This document shows, one piece after another, positions 36,968 through 47,655 of a DNA stretch of 64,000 nt. The DNA comes from Blastococcus sp. PRF04-17 (GTDB taxonomy: Bacteria; Actinomycetota; Actinomycetes; Mycobacteriales; Geodermatophilaceae). Numbering within the stretch: the stretch's first letter is position 1; each line of letters begins with the position of its first letter. A model generated the notes under the pieces. It ran no database searches and had not been told where the DNA came from. It saw only the letters and a program-made list of their open reading frames with translations. The DNA is taken from assembly GCF_023016265.1 (NCBI RefSeq), contig NZ_CP095412.1, positions 3,472,001 through 3,536,000 of the forward strand. The letters are read 5' to 3'. The translations under genes and the position numbers were made by a program.

Positions 36968-37017
36968 TAGGGTAGGCAGGAAAGTTGAGTGGACCCAGCG
37001 CAAGGTGGGCACTCGAC
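36968..37017 (+). promoter_or_regulatory. dnaK promoter with HspR (HAIR) site
   Basis: TAGGGT (36968-36973) fits a -10 box. GTTGAGT-N7-GCGCAAG (36984-37004) matches the HAIR consensus CTTGAGT-N7-ACTCAAG at 11 of 14 positions; an extra half-site ACTCGAC is at 37011-37017. This lies over the start of transcription, suited to repression by HspR from the same operon. The rest of the 307-bp gap (36764-37070) shows nothing else I can support. Confidence 0.7.
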
Positions 37018-37070
37018 TACCGGGACAAGCCAAGCACCACCTGACAGCACACGGAAGAGAGGCCATCCCC

Positions 37071-38929
<1,859 letters not shown>

Positions 38930-38933
<4 letters not shown>

Positions 38934-39625
38934 CCGAGATGCCGCAGGGAGAGGAGACGCCGCGGGTCGTGATCCGCGACAAGCGGCGCATCGACCCGAC
39001 CAGCGGCGCCGTGCGGGTGCCGGCCGGCGAGCAGCCGGCCGGCACCCCGCTCCGCACCGACGCAGCCGCCCCAGGGGAGCAGATGAGCGAGCAGGACACC
39101 ACCGTCGTCGAGCAGCCGACGGAGCAGTCCGCCGGTGCCGGCGGAGATCTGGCCACGCAGCTGGCCGAGCGGACCGAGGACCTCCAGCGGGTCACCGCCG
39201 AGTACGCGAACTACCGGCGACGGGTCGACCGCGACCGCACCCTGGTCGTCGACCAGGCGGCGGAGCGGTTCGCGCTCCAGCTGTTCCCGATCGTCGACGA
39301 CATCGAGCGTGCCCGTGACCACGGCGACCTGACCGGCGCCTTCAAGGTGGTCGCCGACCGCGTGCTCGGTCTCCTCGACGGGCTGGGCGTGGAGGCGTTC
39401 GGCAGGAACGGCGACCCGTTCGACCCGGCGCACCACGAGGCGGTCATCCACGACACGTCGGCCGACGTCGACTACCCGATGGTCACGACGGTCCTGCGGC
39501 AGGGTTACCGCCGCGGCGACCGGGTGCTGCGCACCGCGATGGTCGCGGTGACCGATCCCGAGGCGCCGTCGGCGGCTCCCGCGGAGGAGCAGCCATCGGC
39601 CGACGACTCATCCGCGTCCGACTGA
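38930..39625 (+). CDS. grpE: Nucleotide exchange factor GrpE
   Basis: The 231-residue product has a disordered acidic N-terminus and a coiled-coil helix ([30 protein letters not shown]). Its C-terminal beta domain has the GrpE signature [19 protein letters not shown], then [19 protein letters not shown] and [20 protein letters not shown]. It releases ADP from DnaK and acts as a heat sensor. ATG overlaps the dnaK stop. The M-E-x starts further in are not needed, as the coupled ATG fits the operon. Confidence 0.96.
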
Positions 39626-39686
39626 GCACGAGAGGGGGCCGGATGAACATGCCGAAGGCTTCCGGTTCCTCACCGGAGGTGGGTCG

Positions 39687-40880
39687 ATGAGCACCCGGGA
39701 CTTCATCGAGAAGGACTACTACGCCGCGCTGGGCGTGCCCAAGGACGCTGACGCCGCGGCGATCAAGAGGGCCTATCGCAAGCTGGCGACCGAGCTGCAC
39801 CCGGACAAGAACCCCGGGAACACCGAGGCGGAGACGAGGTTCAAGGAGGTCTCCGAGGCCTACGACGTGCTCTCCGACCCCAAGCGGCGAGGTGAGTACG
39901 ACGAGGCCCGCCGGCTCTTCGGGGCCGGCAGCCGGGGCGGCTTCACCGGCGGGTTCCCCGGGGCCGGCGGCGGTCAGCCGTTCGACCTCGGCGACCTGTT
40001 CGGCGGCGCGGCCGGCGGTGCCACCCGCGGCGCGGGCGGCCTGGGCGACATCCTGGGCGGGCTCTTCGGCGGAGCAGGGGGAACGGCGCGCAGCCGCAGC
40101 CAGGCCGCGTCGGGTCCGGCCCGCGGTCAGGACGTCGAGACCGAGGCGACGCTCTCCTTCGAGGAGGCGGTCCTCGGCGTGACCGTGCCGCTGCGCATGC
40201 AGAGTCCGGGCACGTGCCCCACGTGTGCCGGCAGCGGGGCGAAGCCGGGCACCAGCCCGCACACCTGTCCGGTGTGCCAGGGCGCCGGCGTGACCAGCCG
40301 CAGCCAGGGCGCGTTCGCCTTCTCCGAGCCCTGCCGCAACTGCCGCGGCACCGGCTCGGTCGTCGACGACCCGTGTCCGACCTGCTCCGGCAGCGGGGTC
40401 ACGACACAGACCCGCACGATCACCGTCCGGATCCCGGCCGGCGTCAAGGACGGTCAGCGCATCCGGCTTCCCGGCAAGGGCGCGCCCGGTCGTCGCGGCG
40501 GTCCGGCGGGCGACCTGTTCGTCGTGGTGCACGTCAGCGAGCACCCGCTGTTCGGCCGCAAGGGCGACGACCTCACGCTCACCGTGCCGATCACCTTCGC
40601 CGAGGCCGCCCTCGGGACGACGGTGACGGTGCCGACGCTCGACGGGAACGTGTCGCTCAAGGTGCCGGCCGGCACGGCCAGCGGCCGCACGCTCCGCGTC
40701 CGGGGTCGTGGCGTGCCCGGCAAGGGCCGGTCGGGCGACCTCCTGGTGACCCTCGAGGTCGCCGTGCCGGTTCGCCTGACGCCGGCGCAGCGCAAGGTGA
40801 TCGAGACGCTGGCCGAGGAGATGGACGAGGACCCGCGCCCGCAGATCACGGCGGCCGTCCAGGAGGGGGCCGACACGTGA
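39687..40880 (+). CDS. dnaJ: Chaperone DnaJ (Hsp40)
   Basis: The 397-residue type I DnaJ has a J domain with the HPD motif ([20 protein letters not shown]), a Gly/Phe-rich region, and four zinc-finger repeats: [24 protein letters not shown] and CPTCSGSG. The C-terminal substrate domains include [19 protein letters not shown]. It delivers unfolded clients to DnaK. GGAGG lies upstream of the ATG. It is 61 bases after grpE and overlaps hspR by GTGA, as in mycobacteria (DnaJ1). Confidence 0.97.
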   Translation: MSTRDFIEKDYYAALGVPKDADAAAIKRAYRKLATELHPDKNPGNTEAETRFKEVSEAYDVLSDPKRRGEYDEARRLFGAGSRGGFTGGFPGAGGGQPFDLGDLFGGAAGGATRGAGGLGDILGGLFGGAGGTARSRSQAASGPARGQDVETEATLSFEEAVLGVTVPLRMQSPGTCPTCAGSGAKPGTSPHTCPVCQGAGVTSRSQGAFAFSEPCRNCRGTGSVVDDPCPTCSGSGVTTQTRTITVRIPAGVKDGQRIRLPGKGAPGRRGGPAGDLFVVVHVSEHPLFGRKGDDLTLTVPITFAEAALGTTVTVPTLDGNVSLKVPAGTASGRTLRVRGRGVPGKGRSGDLLVTLEVAVPVRLTPAQRKVIETLAEEMDEDPRPQITAAVQEGADT

Positions 40881-41326
40881 CCGCTCCGGGTGGGGAGGCG
40901 CAGGACGCCGTCCGCTCGGTCGCCGAGGACGCACCCGTCTTCGTCATCTCGGTGGCCGCGGAGCTGGCCGGCATGCACGCCCAGACGCTGCGGCAGTACG
41001 ACCGGCTCGGGCTGGTGAGCCCGGGCCGGACGTCCGGCGGCGGTCGGCGCTACAGCCCCCGCGACGTCGCGCTGCTGCGCGAGGTGCAGCGGCTCAGCCA
41101 GGAGGACGGCGTCAACCTCGCCGGTATCAAGCGGATCATCGAGCTCGAGTCGCGGGTCGAGGCGCTCCAGGCCCGCGTGCACGAGCTGCTCGACGAGCTG
41201 GAGCGGTCGGAGAGCCGACGCATCGCCGCGGAGGCCGCGGTCTCCGCCACCTACCGGCGTGACCTCGTGCCGCAGCGCCGGCCGGGGTCCGCCCTCGTGG
41301 TCTGGCGTCCGCGGACCGACCGATGA
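40877..41326 (+). CDS. hspR: Heat-shock repressor HspR (MerR family)
   Basis: The 149-residue product has a MerR winged helix, [53 protein letters not shown], then a coiled coil ([26 protein letters not shown]). HspR binds HAIR sites with DnaK as co-repressor. Matching sites lie before dnaK (36984-37004) and clpB (47571-47591). GTG start overlaps the dnaJ stop, and the stop overlaps the next ATG, so the MarR gene may be in the same operon. Confidence 0.95.
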   Translation: MTAPGGEAQDAVRSVAEDAPVFVISVAAELAGMHAQTLRQYDRLGLVSPGRTSGGGRRYSPRDVALLREVQRLSQEDGVNLAGIKRIIELESRVEALQARVHELLDELERSESRRIAAEAAVSATYRRDLVPQRRPGSALVVWRPRTDR

Positions 41327-41796
41327 GCGCAGCCGACGCGCACGAGGCGTTCGTCCGGCTCGAGCGCGAGATCGGCCTCCTGCTCCGGCGGGCGCGCGCC
41401 ATCTCCACGCGGCTGGCGTCCGAGCTGCACCCCGAACTCGACGGCGCTGCCTACGGCCTGCTCGCGCTGCTGCAGGACACCGGCCCCCTTCGAGCGACCG
41501 ATCTCGTGCCCCGTCTCGGCCTGGACAAGAGCACCGTCAGCCGTCAGGTCGCGGCGCTGGTCGAGCTCGGGCTGGTCGACCGCAGCGCCGACCCGGTCGA
41601 CGGCCGGGCGCAGGTGCTCACCCCGTCCGCCGAGGGCTCCGCCCGCCTGGAGCGCATCCGGGGCGCCCGTCGCGCCCGGTGGGAGGACGACATGAAGGAC
41701 TGGCCGGCCGAGGACGTCGCGCGGCTCGCCGAGCTCCTGGCGCGGCTCAACCGGCTCGGGGAGGCGCGTGAGGCCGAGGCGCGCACCCAGCCGTAG
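41323..41796 (+). CDS. MarR-family regulator coupled to hspR
   Basis: The 157-residue product has a central winged helix: YGLLALLQDTGPLRATDLVPRLGLDKSTVSRQVAALVELGLVDRSADPVDGRAQVLTPS. Long helices at both ends would dimerise. Its ATG overlaps the hspR stop (ATGA), putting it at the end of the heat-shock operon. There is no redox Cys, so it is not OhrR-like. Ligand and targets unknown. Confidence 0.88.
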   Translation: MSAADAHEAFVRLEREIGLLLRRARAISTRLASELHPELDGAAYGLLALLQDTGPLRATDLVPRLGLDKSTVSRQVAALVELGLVDRSADPVDGRAQVLTPSAEGSARLERIRGARRARWEDDMKDWPAEDVARLAELLARLNRLGEAREAEARTQP

Positions 41797-41818
41797 CAGC
41801 TCGCGTCGGGCCGGTTGG

Positions 41819-42262
41819 TCAGGACTCCAGCGCGGCATCCAGGCTGATGTCGACCGCGGCCAGTGCCTTGCTGACGGGGCAACCGGCCTTCGCCTCCTGG
41901 GCGGCCTTCTCGAACGCAGCGGCGTCCATGCCGTCGACCCGGCCGCGCACGGTGAGCTTGATGCCGGTGATCATGAAGCCGCCACGCTCGCTGTCGGGTC
42001 CGAAGCCCACATCGGCGGTGACGTCGAGGCTCTGCGGGGTGCCGCCGGCCTTCGCGATCCCGCCGGAGAAGGCCATCGCGAAACAGGACGCGTGGGCGGC
42101 CGCGATCAGCTCCTCCGGGCTGGTGCTCCCGTCGGCGGACTCCGACGTCCGCTTGGGCCAGGAGACGTCGAAGGTGCCCAGGCCGGAGCTGGCCAGTTCG
42201 GTGCGACCGGACCCTTCCTGCAGGGTGCCGGTCCAGGCGGTGCGGGCAGAACGTGTGGTCAC
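41819..42262 (-). CDS. osmC: OsmC-family peroxiredoxin
   Basis: The 147-residue product has SARTAWTGTLQEGSGRTELASSG, SPEELIAAAHASCFAMAFS with peroxidatic Cys60, and AKAGCPVSKALA with resolving Cys128. The SWPKRTSESADGSTSPEEL region fits the OsmC rather than Ohr subgroup. It reduces organic hydroperoxides. GTG at 42262 follows GGAG. It is downstream of, and on the same strand as, the redox-type MarR gene, which probably controls it. Confidence 0.92.
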   Translation of the reverse strand: MTTRSARTAWTGTLQEGSGRTELASSGLGTFDVSWPKRTSESADGSTSPEELIAAAHASCFAMAFSGGIAKAGGTPQSLDVTADVGFGPDSERGGFMITGIKLTVRGRVDGMDAAAFEKAAQEAKAGCPVSKALAAVDISLDAALES

Positions 42263-42345
42263 GGGTGCTCCTTCGGTGGGAGGTCGCTCGGCCCCCTGCC
42301 GGGACCCGACGCGAGCCTGCGGGTGGTGGGGATCGAGGTCCTCTT

Positions 42346-42801
42346 TCAGCAAACCGCTTCGCCGCGGTTCACCCGGTCGGTCAGCAGGCGCAGCCGCTGC
42401 ATGAGCTCGTCGAACTCGCCGGTGTCGAACCCGATGGCGCCGATCATCTCCTCGGAGATGGCCATGGCCTTGTCCTGCAGTGCCCGTCCGGCGTCGGTCA
42501 GCGCGATGGACACCGAGCGCTCGTCCTCGACCCGCCGGTGCCGGCTGACCAGCCCTGCGGCGGTGAGCCGCTTGAGGAGCGGGGAGAGCGTCCCGCTGTC
42601 GAGTGCGAGCCGGGAGCCGAGCTGCCCGACGGTCTGGTTGTCGGTCTCCCAGAGCAGCATCATCACCAGGTACTGCGGATAGGTCAGCCCCAGCTTGTCG
42701 AGCATCGGCCGATAACGCGCCGTCACCGCCCTCGACGCGGCATACAGCGCGAAGCAGAGCTGGTCGTCGAGCGCCACGCTCGGCGCCGGCAGGGTCGTCA
42801 T
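42346..42801 (-). CDS. ohrR: OhrR-type MarR regulator (organic peroxide sensor)
   Basis: The 151-residue product has LDDQLCFALYAASRAVTARYRPMLDKLGLTYPQYLVMMLLWE, the OhrR N-terminus with the peroxide-sensing Cys16. The winged helix is TVGQLGSRLALDSGTLSPLLKRLTAAGLVSRHRR. It ends GEAVC with a second Cys, which might resolve a disulfide. It represses peroxide-defence genes until oxidised; the osmC gene 84 bases downstream is the natural target. ATG at 42801 is chosen over upstream in-frame starts. Confidence 0.9.
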   Translation of the reverse strand: MTTLPAPSVALDDQLCFALYAASRAVTARYRPMLDKLGLTYPQYLVMMLLWETDNQTVGQLGSRLALDSGTLSPLLKRLTAAGLVSRHRRVEDERSVSIALTDAGRALQDKAMAISEEMIGAIGFDTGEFDELMQRLRLLTDRVNRGEAVC

Positions 42802-42979
42802 GTCCGGAGTGTAGGACCCCGGCGAGGACGCCCCCCCGGATGCGCCCAGGCGCGGGCCACCCGCGAACGCCCGGTGACGGGGGGACCGACTCCAGGACGT
42901 GACCTGTTTGGTCTCGGAAATCACGTCCGGGGAGGGCATCGTCGTCTACCGTGCGCGCACGCACCCAAGGGAGACCTCA

Positions 42980-43996
42980 ATGCACATCCGTCGCGCCGCT
43001 GCTCCGCTCTGCGGCCTGGCCGCTCTGGCCCTGCTCCTGTCCGGCTGCTCGGGGTCGGACGGGGACGACGCGCGGGACCCGGCCGCGAGCGAGCAGGAAT
43101 CGCCCCTGCAGAAGTACCTCAACGCGGCCTACGGCGGCGACCTCTCCCCGGAGGAGCAGGAGGAGAAGTACGCCGAGCAGCAGCGGCAGATCGAGGAACT
43201 GGTCGCGCAGTGCATGCAGGACGAGGGCTTCGAGTACACGCCCGCGACCGACAGCGGCGCGTTCTACGTCGGCGACGACACCGAGTGGAAGCCCGATGAC
43301 CGGGAGTGGGTCTCGCAGTACGGCTACGGCGCCGTCAACTCGCCGTTCGGCTCCCCGTTCGACTCGGAGCCGGTCCCGGAGGAAGAGTACGTCGATCCCA
43401 ACGCCGACTACGTCGCGAGCCTGTCCGAGTCGGAGCAGATGGCCTTCTACGAGGCGCTGTACGGCGTGCCGCCCGAGGAGGAGGAAATGTCCGAGGAGGG
43501 CCAATACGAGTACGACTGGACCCAGGCCGGGTGCCAGGGCGCCGCGCAGCACGAGGTCGCCGGTGAGGACCCGTCCCAGTCCGAGGAGTTCAAGCCGCTG
43601 TTCGACGCCATCAACGACCTGTACTCCGACCACTCGTCGTGGCCGGGCATGGCCGAACTCGACGCCGAGTGGGCCTCGTGCATGGAGGACGCCGGACAGG
43701 GCGGGCACGCCAGCCCGATGGAGGCGCAGAACTCCATCCACGAGGAGATGAACAAGCTCTACGAGAGCGTCGGGATGCCGGAGGAGGACGCCACCGCCGC
43801 CCCGGAGCCCGACCGGGCCGCGACGGAAGCGCTCGCCGAGCGCGAGGTGGAACTGGCCCTGGCCGACCTCGACTGCCGTGAGGAGATCGACTACGGCGAC
43901 CGCCAGGCGGAGATCACCCGCACGGTCGAGCAGCGGTTCATCGACGACCACAAGGCGGAGCTGGATGCGATGGTCGCCTCCGTCGAGCAGAACTGA
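42980..43996 (+). CDS. Acidic lipoprotein of an export operon
   Basis: The 338-residue product has a lipoprotein signal (HIRRAAAPLCGLAALALLLSGC, lipobox LLSGC, Cys23). The mature part is very acidic, with QIEELVAQCMQDEGFEYTP, DAEWASCMEDAG and LADLDCREEIDYGDRQAEITRTVEQRFIDDH. These Cys-Met-x-x-(D/E)-(A/E)-G blocks recur in actinobacterial lipoproteins of unknown function. GGGAGA precedes the ATG at 42980. Its stop overlaps the likely start of the adaptor gene, linking it to a MacAB-like transporter. Confidence 0.8.
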   Translation: MHIRRAAAPLCGLAALALLLSGCSGSDGDDARDPAASEQESPLQKYLNAAYGGDLSPEEQEEKYAEQQRQIEELVAQCMQDEGFEYTPATDSGAFYVGDDTEWKPDDREWVSQYGYGAVNSPFGSPFDSEPVPEEEYVDPNADYVASLSESEQMAFYEALYGVPPEEEEMSEEGQYEYDWTQAGCQGAAQHEVAGEDPSQSEEFKPLFDAINDLYSDHSSWPGMAELDAEWASCMEDAGQGGHASPMEAQNSIHEEMNKLYESVGMPEEDATAAPEPDRAATEALAEREVELALADLDCREEIDYGDRQAEITRTVEQRFIDDHKAELDAMVASVEQN

Positions 43997-45540
43997 CGTG
44001 GCGGATCCGGACGGGGGAGCACCTGGACGGACCGGTCACGGGCGACGCAGCAGCCCGCTGGTCGGCGTGGTCGGCCCTGCTCCGTCGGAACCGTCCGCTG
44101 TGGATCACCGCGGCAGTGGCGGTCGTGGCGCTGCTCGCGGGCCTGCTCGCCGGCCGGTTCGTCATCGCGCCGGACACCGCAGGGGCCCAGACCCCGGCCC
44201 CGGGACTGGTGACCGTGCCCGTCGCCTTCGGTCCCCTGAGCAACGACGTCACCATCCGGGGCGAGGTCGCCTACGCCGACTCCGTCGAGGTCACCATCGA
44301 CACCTCCTCGCTGTCCGGCCCCGCCGTGGTGACCGGCCAGGTGCCCGAGGTCGGCTCCGAGCTGGGCCCGCTGGGCGTCGCCCTGGAGGTCGCCGGCCGA
44401 CCGGTCATCGTGCTCCCCGGCGAGCTGCCGGCCTACCGGACGCTGCGGATCGGGCTCTCCGGACCCGACGTCGTCCAGTTCAAGCACGCCATGCGCGCCG
44501 TCGGCCTGGATGCCGGCGACCCGGCCGGAAACGTGTTCGACCGGACCGCCGCCGACGCGATCACCGCGCTCTACGCGCAGGCCGGCTACCCGGCGCCGGC
44601 CAACGAGGAGGGGGCCGAGGAGGGCGTTCTCGCCGCCCGGGACGCCGTACGGAGCGCTCAGGAGGCGGTGTCCGCCGCCGACGCCGAGCTGGCCGCCGCA
44701 CGTCGTGGCCCGTCGGCGGTCGCCGTCCGGGAGGCGGACAACGCCGTCGCCAGCGCCAAGCGCGCGCTGGACGCCGCGATGTCCACCTCCCCGAACGATG
44801 CGGTGACCATCGGAGATCTCCGGGACGCCCTGGCGCTCGCCCAGCTGCGGCGCCAGGAGCTCGACCTCCCGGCCGACACGGCGCCGCAGCGAGCCGCGGC
44901 CGCCGCCGCCCAGCAGCAGCTCGTCCAGGCCCGCGAGGCGCTGACCGAGGCGGAGGAGGCCGTTCTGCCGACGCTGCCGGCGGCCGAGGTCCTCTACCTC
45001 ACCCAGCTGCCGCGCCGGGTGGACGCCGTGGCCACCCAGCGCGGCGCGGTCCTGCAAGGGACGGCCATGACGGTGTCCGGGGCCGACGTCGGCCTGTCCG
45101 GCACCGTCGCCGGAGCCGACGCCCGGCTGCTCGAGCCGAGGATGACGGCGACCTTCGAGCTGCCGGACGGCGGCGAGCACGCCGCCACCATCACCGAGGT
45201 GACCCCGGGCGAGAGCGATGACGCCCGCTGGACCGTGCAGCTCGAACCGGCCCCGCTCACCCCCGAGCAGGTCACCCAGCTGCAGGGCGCCAATGTGCGG
45301 GTCCGGATCCCGGTCGGGGCGACCGACGGCGACGTGCTCTCCGTACCCCTGGCCGCGCTCAGCGCCGGGCCCGGCGGGGAGTCCCGGGTGGAGGTCGTCG
45401 ACGGCGACCCCCGCGACGGCGCCCGCGCCGAGACACACATGGTCGTGGTCGAGACGGGGCTGGCCGCCGACGGCGCCGTCGAGGTCCGTCCCCGCGACGG
45501 CGACCTCGAGGAGGGCGAGCTGGTCGTGGTCGGCCGATGA
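43996..45540 (+). CDS. Peptidoglycan-binding/HlyD-like membrane fusion protein, unusual start
   Basis: The N-terminal helix PLWITAAVAVVALLAGLLAG anchors it. Then come a PG_binding_1-like stretch (LSGPDVVQFKHAMRAVGLDAG; DRTAADAITALYAQAGY), an Ala-rich coiled coil (about 44620-44960), and beta-barrel parts typical of MacA-like adaptors. The first standard start (GTG 44116) would cut the membrane helix. The frame has plausible coding sequence (TWRIRTGEHLDGPVTGDAA) back to 43996, where an ACG overlaps the lipoprotein stop as TGACG. A classic TGATG overlap would need only C to T. So either ACG is used or this is a sequence error. It overlaps the ABC ATPase by ATGA. Confidence 0.75.
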   Translation, partial: TWRIRTGEHLDGPVTGDAAARWSAWSALLRRNRPLWITAAVAVVALLAGLLAGRFVIAPDTAGAQTPAPGLVTVPVAFGPLSNDVTIRGEVAYADSVEVTIDTSSLSGPAVVTGQVPEVGSELGPLGVALEVAGRPVIVLPGELPAYRTLRIGLSGPDVVQFKHAMRAVGLDAGDPAGNVFDRTAADAITALYAQAGYPAPANEEGAEEGVLAARDAVRSAQEAVSAADAELAAARRGPSAVAVREADNAVASAKRALDAAMSTSPNDAVTIGDLRDALALAQLRRQELDLPADTAPQRAAAAAAQQQLVQAREALTEAEEAVLPTLPAAEVLYLTQLPRRVDAVATQRGAVLQGTAMTVSGADVGLSGTVAGADARLLEPRMTATFELPDGGEHAATITEVTPGESDDARWTVQLEPAPLTPEQVTQLQGANVRVRIPVGATDGDVLSVPLAALSAGPGGESRVEVVDGDPRDGARAETHMVVVETGLAADGAVEVRPRDGDLEEGELVVVGR

Positions 45541-46226
45541 CGGCCGCAACGCCTGCACCGGCCATCGATCTCCGGGACGTCACCCGGTCCTTCCCGGGGC
45601 CCCCGGAGGTGCAGGCGCTCAAGGGCGTCAACCTGTCGATCGCCGACGGCGAATACGTCTCGGTCACCGGTCCGAGCGGATCGGGCAAGTCCACGATGCT
45701 GAACATCCTCGGGCTGCTCGACCGCCCCACGGTCGGCGAGTACCGGCTGGGCGGGGTCCTGACCGGAGTGCTGGACGAGGACGAGCGGGCCGCCGTGCGC
45801 GCCCGCCAGCTCGGCTTCGTGTTCCAGGCCTTCCACCTGATGTCCCGGCGGACCGCGCTGCAGAACGTGCTGCTGCCCATGCTCTACAACGGCACACCGC
45901 GCGCGGAGCGCGACGGGCGAGCCCGGATGGCCCTCGAGCGGGTGGGTCTGCGGCACCGCATCGACTTCCTGCCCGGGGCCCTCTCCGGAGGCGAGCGGCA
46001 GCGGGTCGCCGTCGCCCGGGCCGTGGCCTCCCGGCCTCGGGTGCTGCTGGCCGACGAGCCGACCGGGAACCTGGACCAGGCGACGTCCGCGGAGATCATG
46101 TCCCTCTTCGAGGAGCTGCACGCCGACGGCCTGACCTTCGTGGTCATCACCCACGACGAGGGCGTCGCACGACGGGCCTCGCGGCGCATCCGGCTCGCCG
46201 ACGGCCGCGTCGACGAGGCGGCATGA
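45537..46226 (+). CDS. ABC transporter ATP-binding protein (MacB/LolD type)
   Basis: The 229-residue product has Walker A GPSGSGKST, the Q loop in FVFQAFHLMSRRTALQNVLLPMLYNG, signature LSGGERQRVAVARA, Walker B VLLADEPTGNLD and switch His in VVITHDEG. The MacB/LolD group powers mechanotransmission-type export of peptides, lipoproteins or lipids. ATG overlaps the adaptor stop and its own stop overlaps the permease ATG. Confidence 0.94.
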   Translation: MTAATPAPAIDLRDVTRSFPGPPEVQALKGVNLSIADGEYVSVTGPSGSGKSTMLNILGLLDRPTVGEYRLGGVLTGVLDEDERAAVRARQLGFVFQAFHLMSRRTALQNVLLPMLYNGTPRAERDGRARMALERVGLRHRIDFLPGALSGGERQRVAVARAVASRPRVLLADEPTGNLDQATSAEIMSLFEELHADGLTFVVITHDEGVARRASRRIRLADGRVDEAA

Positions 46227-47547
46227 CGGGAGAGGACCGGCCGCCCCTCCGCGCCCGGCTTCCGTTCCGCCTGTTCCGGTCGCGCCCGCGTCGGCCCGGC
46301 CCGGAGCCCGACCCGTGGCCGGTGGCACCGGCCGACCGGTTCCGCCTCTCCGACCTGCTCGGCGAGGCCACCGCAGACATCGGATCGCGGCCCGGCCGGC
46401 TGGTGACGACGATCGTGGGCACGGTGCTGGGCATCGCCGCGCTGATCACCACCGTCGGTCTCGCCCAGACCGCAGCGGGCCAGATCGCCCGGCAGTTCGA
46501 CGCCAACGCCGCCACCCAGCTGGTGGTCAGCCCGAGGACGGCGAACACGGCTGGCGGCGCCACCGTGGCCGCCGGGGCGCTGCCCTGGGACGCCGTCTCC
46601 CGCCTGGAGCGGCTGTCCGGGATCGAGTCCGTGGCCCTGCTCGCGGAGGTCTCGCTGCCCGAGGCGGTGGTGACCGCGGTGCCGGTGAACGACCCGTCGC
46701 AACCGCCGAGTGCCCCACCGCCGATCTACGCGGCCTCGGAGGAGCTGCTCGACACCGTCGGCGGACGACTGGCCACCGGCCGGTTCTTCGACGCCGGCCA
46801 CGACGAGCGGGCCGACCGGGTCGCGGTCCTGGGCTTCCGGGCGGCGGAGCGCCTGGGTGTCCAACGCATCGACACGCAGCCCTCGGTGTTCGTCGACGGC
46901 ATCGCGTACGCCGTCGTGGGCGTGGTCCGGTCGGTCGACGTCCGGGGGGAGCTGCTCGATGCGGTGATCCTGCCCACCCGGACCGCGCGGGCCGACTTCG
47001 GTCTGGTCGCGCCCGGGAACGCCCAGGCGCGCATCGCCGTCGGAGCCGGTCCACAACTGCGCACCCAGGCCGCCCTGACCCTGGCACCCGACGATCCGGA
47101 GAGCCTGGAGGTGAGAGCTCCGAGCGGTCGGTCGGAGCTGGGGCGGGACGTGCAGGCCGACGTCAACGTGGTGTTCGTCGTCCTGGCCGTGATCGTGCTC
47201 CTCGCCGGCGGGGTGGGCATCGCCAACGTGACGATGCTGTCGGTGCTGGAGCGGGTCGGCGAGATCGGCCTCCGCCGGGCCGTCGGCGCGACCGGACGCC
47301 AGATCGCCGGCCAGTTCGTGGCCGAGTCTGTCGTCATCGGTCTGCTCGGGGGCTCATCGGCGCGGCGCTGGGCGTGTTCGCCGTCGTGCTCGTCTCGGTG
47401 GCCCGGAGCTGGGCCCCGGTCGTCGACCCCTGGATCGCCCTGGGCGGCGCCGCGCTCGGTGGCGTCGTCGGTCTCGTGGCCGGCGGCCTGCCGGCGCGTC
47501 GCGCAGCCCGGATCGAACCGGTCGACGCCCTCCGCGGCGGCACCTGA
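46223..47547 (+). CDS. MacB-like ABC permease, frameshifted near 3' end
   Basis: After a basic N-terminus (RPPLRARLPFRLFRSRPRRPG) come helix 1 (RLVTTIVGTVLGIAALITTVGL), a large extracytoplasmic MacB_PCD domain, and the FtsX-like block VNVVFVVLAVIVLLAGGVGIANVTMLSVLERVGEIGLRRAVGATGRQI. The frame shifts after VVIGLLGG; one added C at about 47352 continues LIGAALGVFAVVLVSVARSW and ends GLPARRAARIEPVDALRGGT, the normal FtsX end. With adaptor and ATPase it makes a complete MacAB-type exporter, though there is no outer-membrane partner, as expected in actinobacteria. Confidence 0.9.
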
Positions 47548-47570
47548 CGCGGGGCGACTGGACTCTCAGG

Positions 47571-47591
47571 GTTGAGTGGAACAGACTCAAC
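47571..47591 (+). promoter_or_regulatory. HspR (HAIR) operator upstream of clpB
   Basis: GTTGAGT-N7-ACTCAAC is a perfect inverted repeat differing from the HAIR consensus only at the outermost base of each arm. It lies 65-85 bases before the clpB ATG. Confidence 0.85.
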
Positions 47592-47655
47592 TCCGTGGTC
47601 GTTGAACCCGGCGACCAGATCCGCGAACATCCCGAGAGGACGCGCGCCAGCGACC

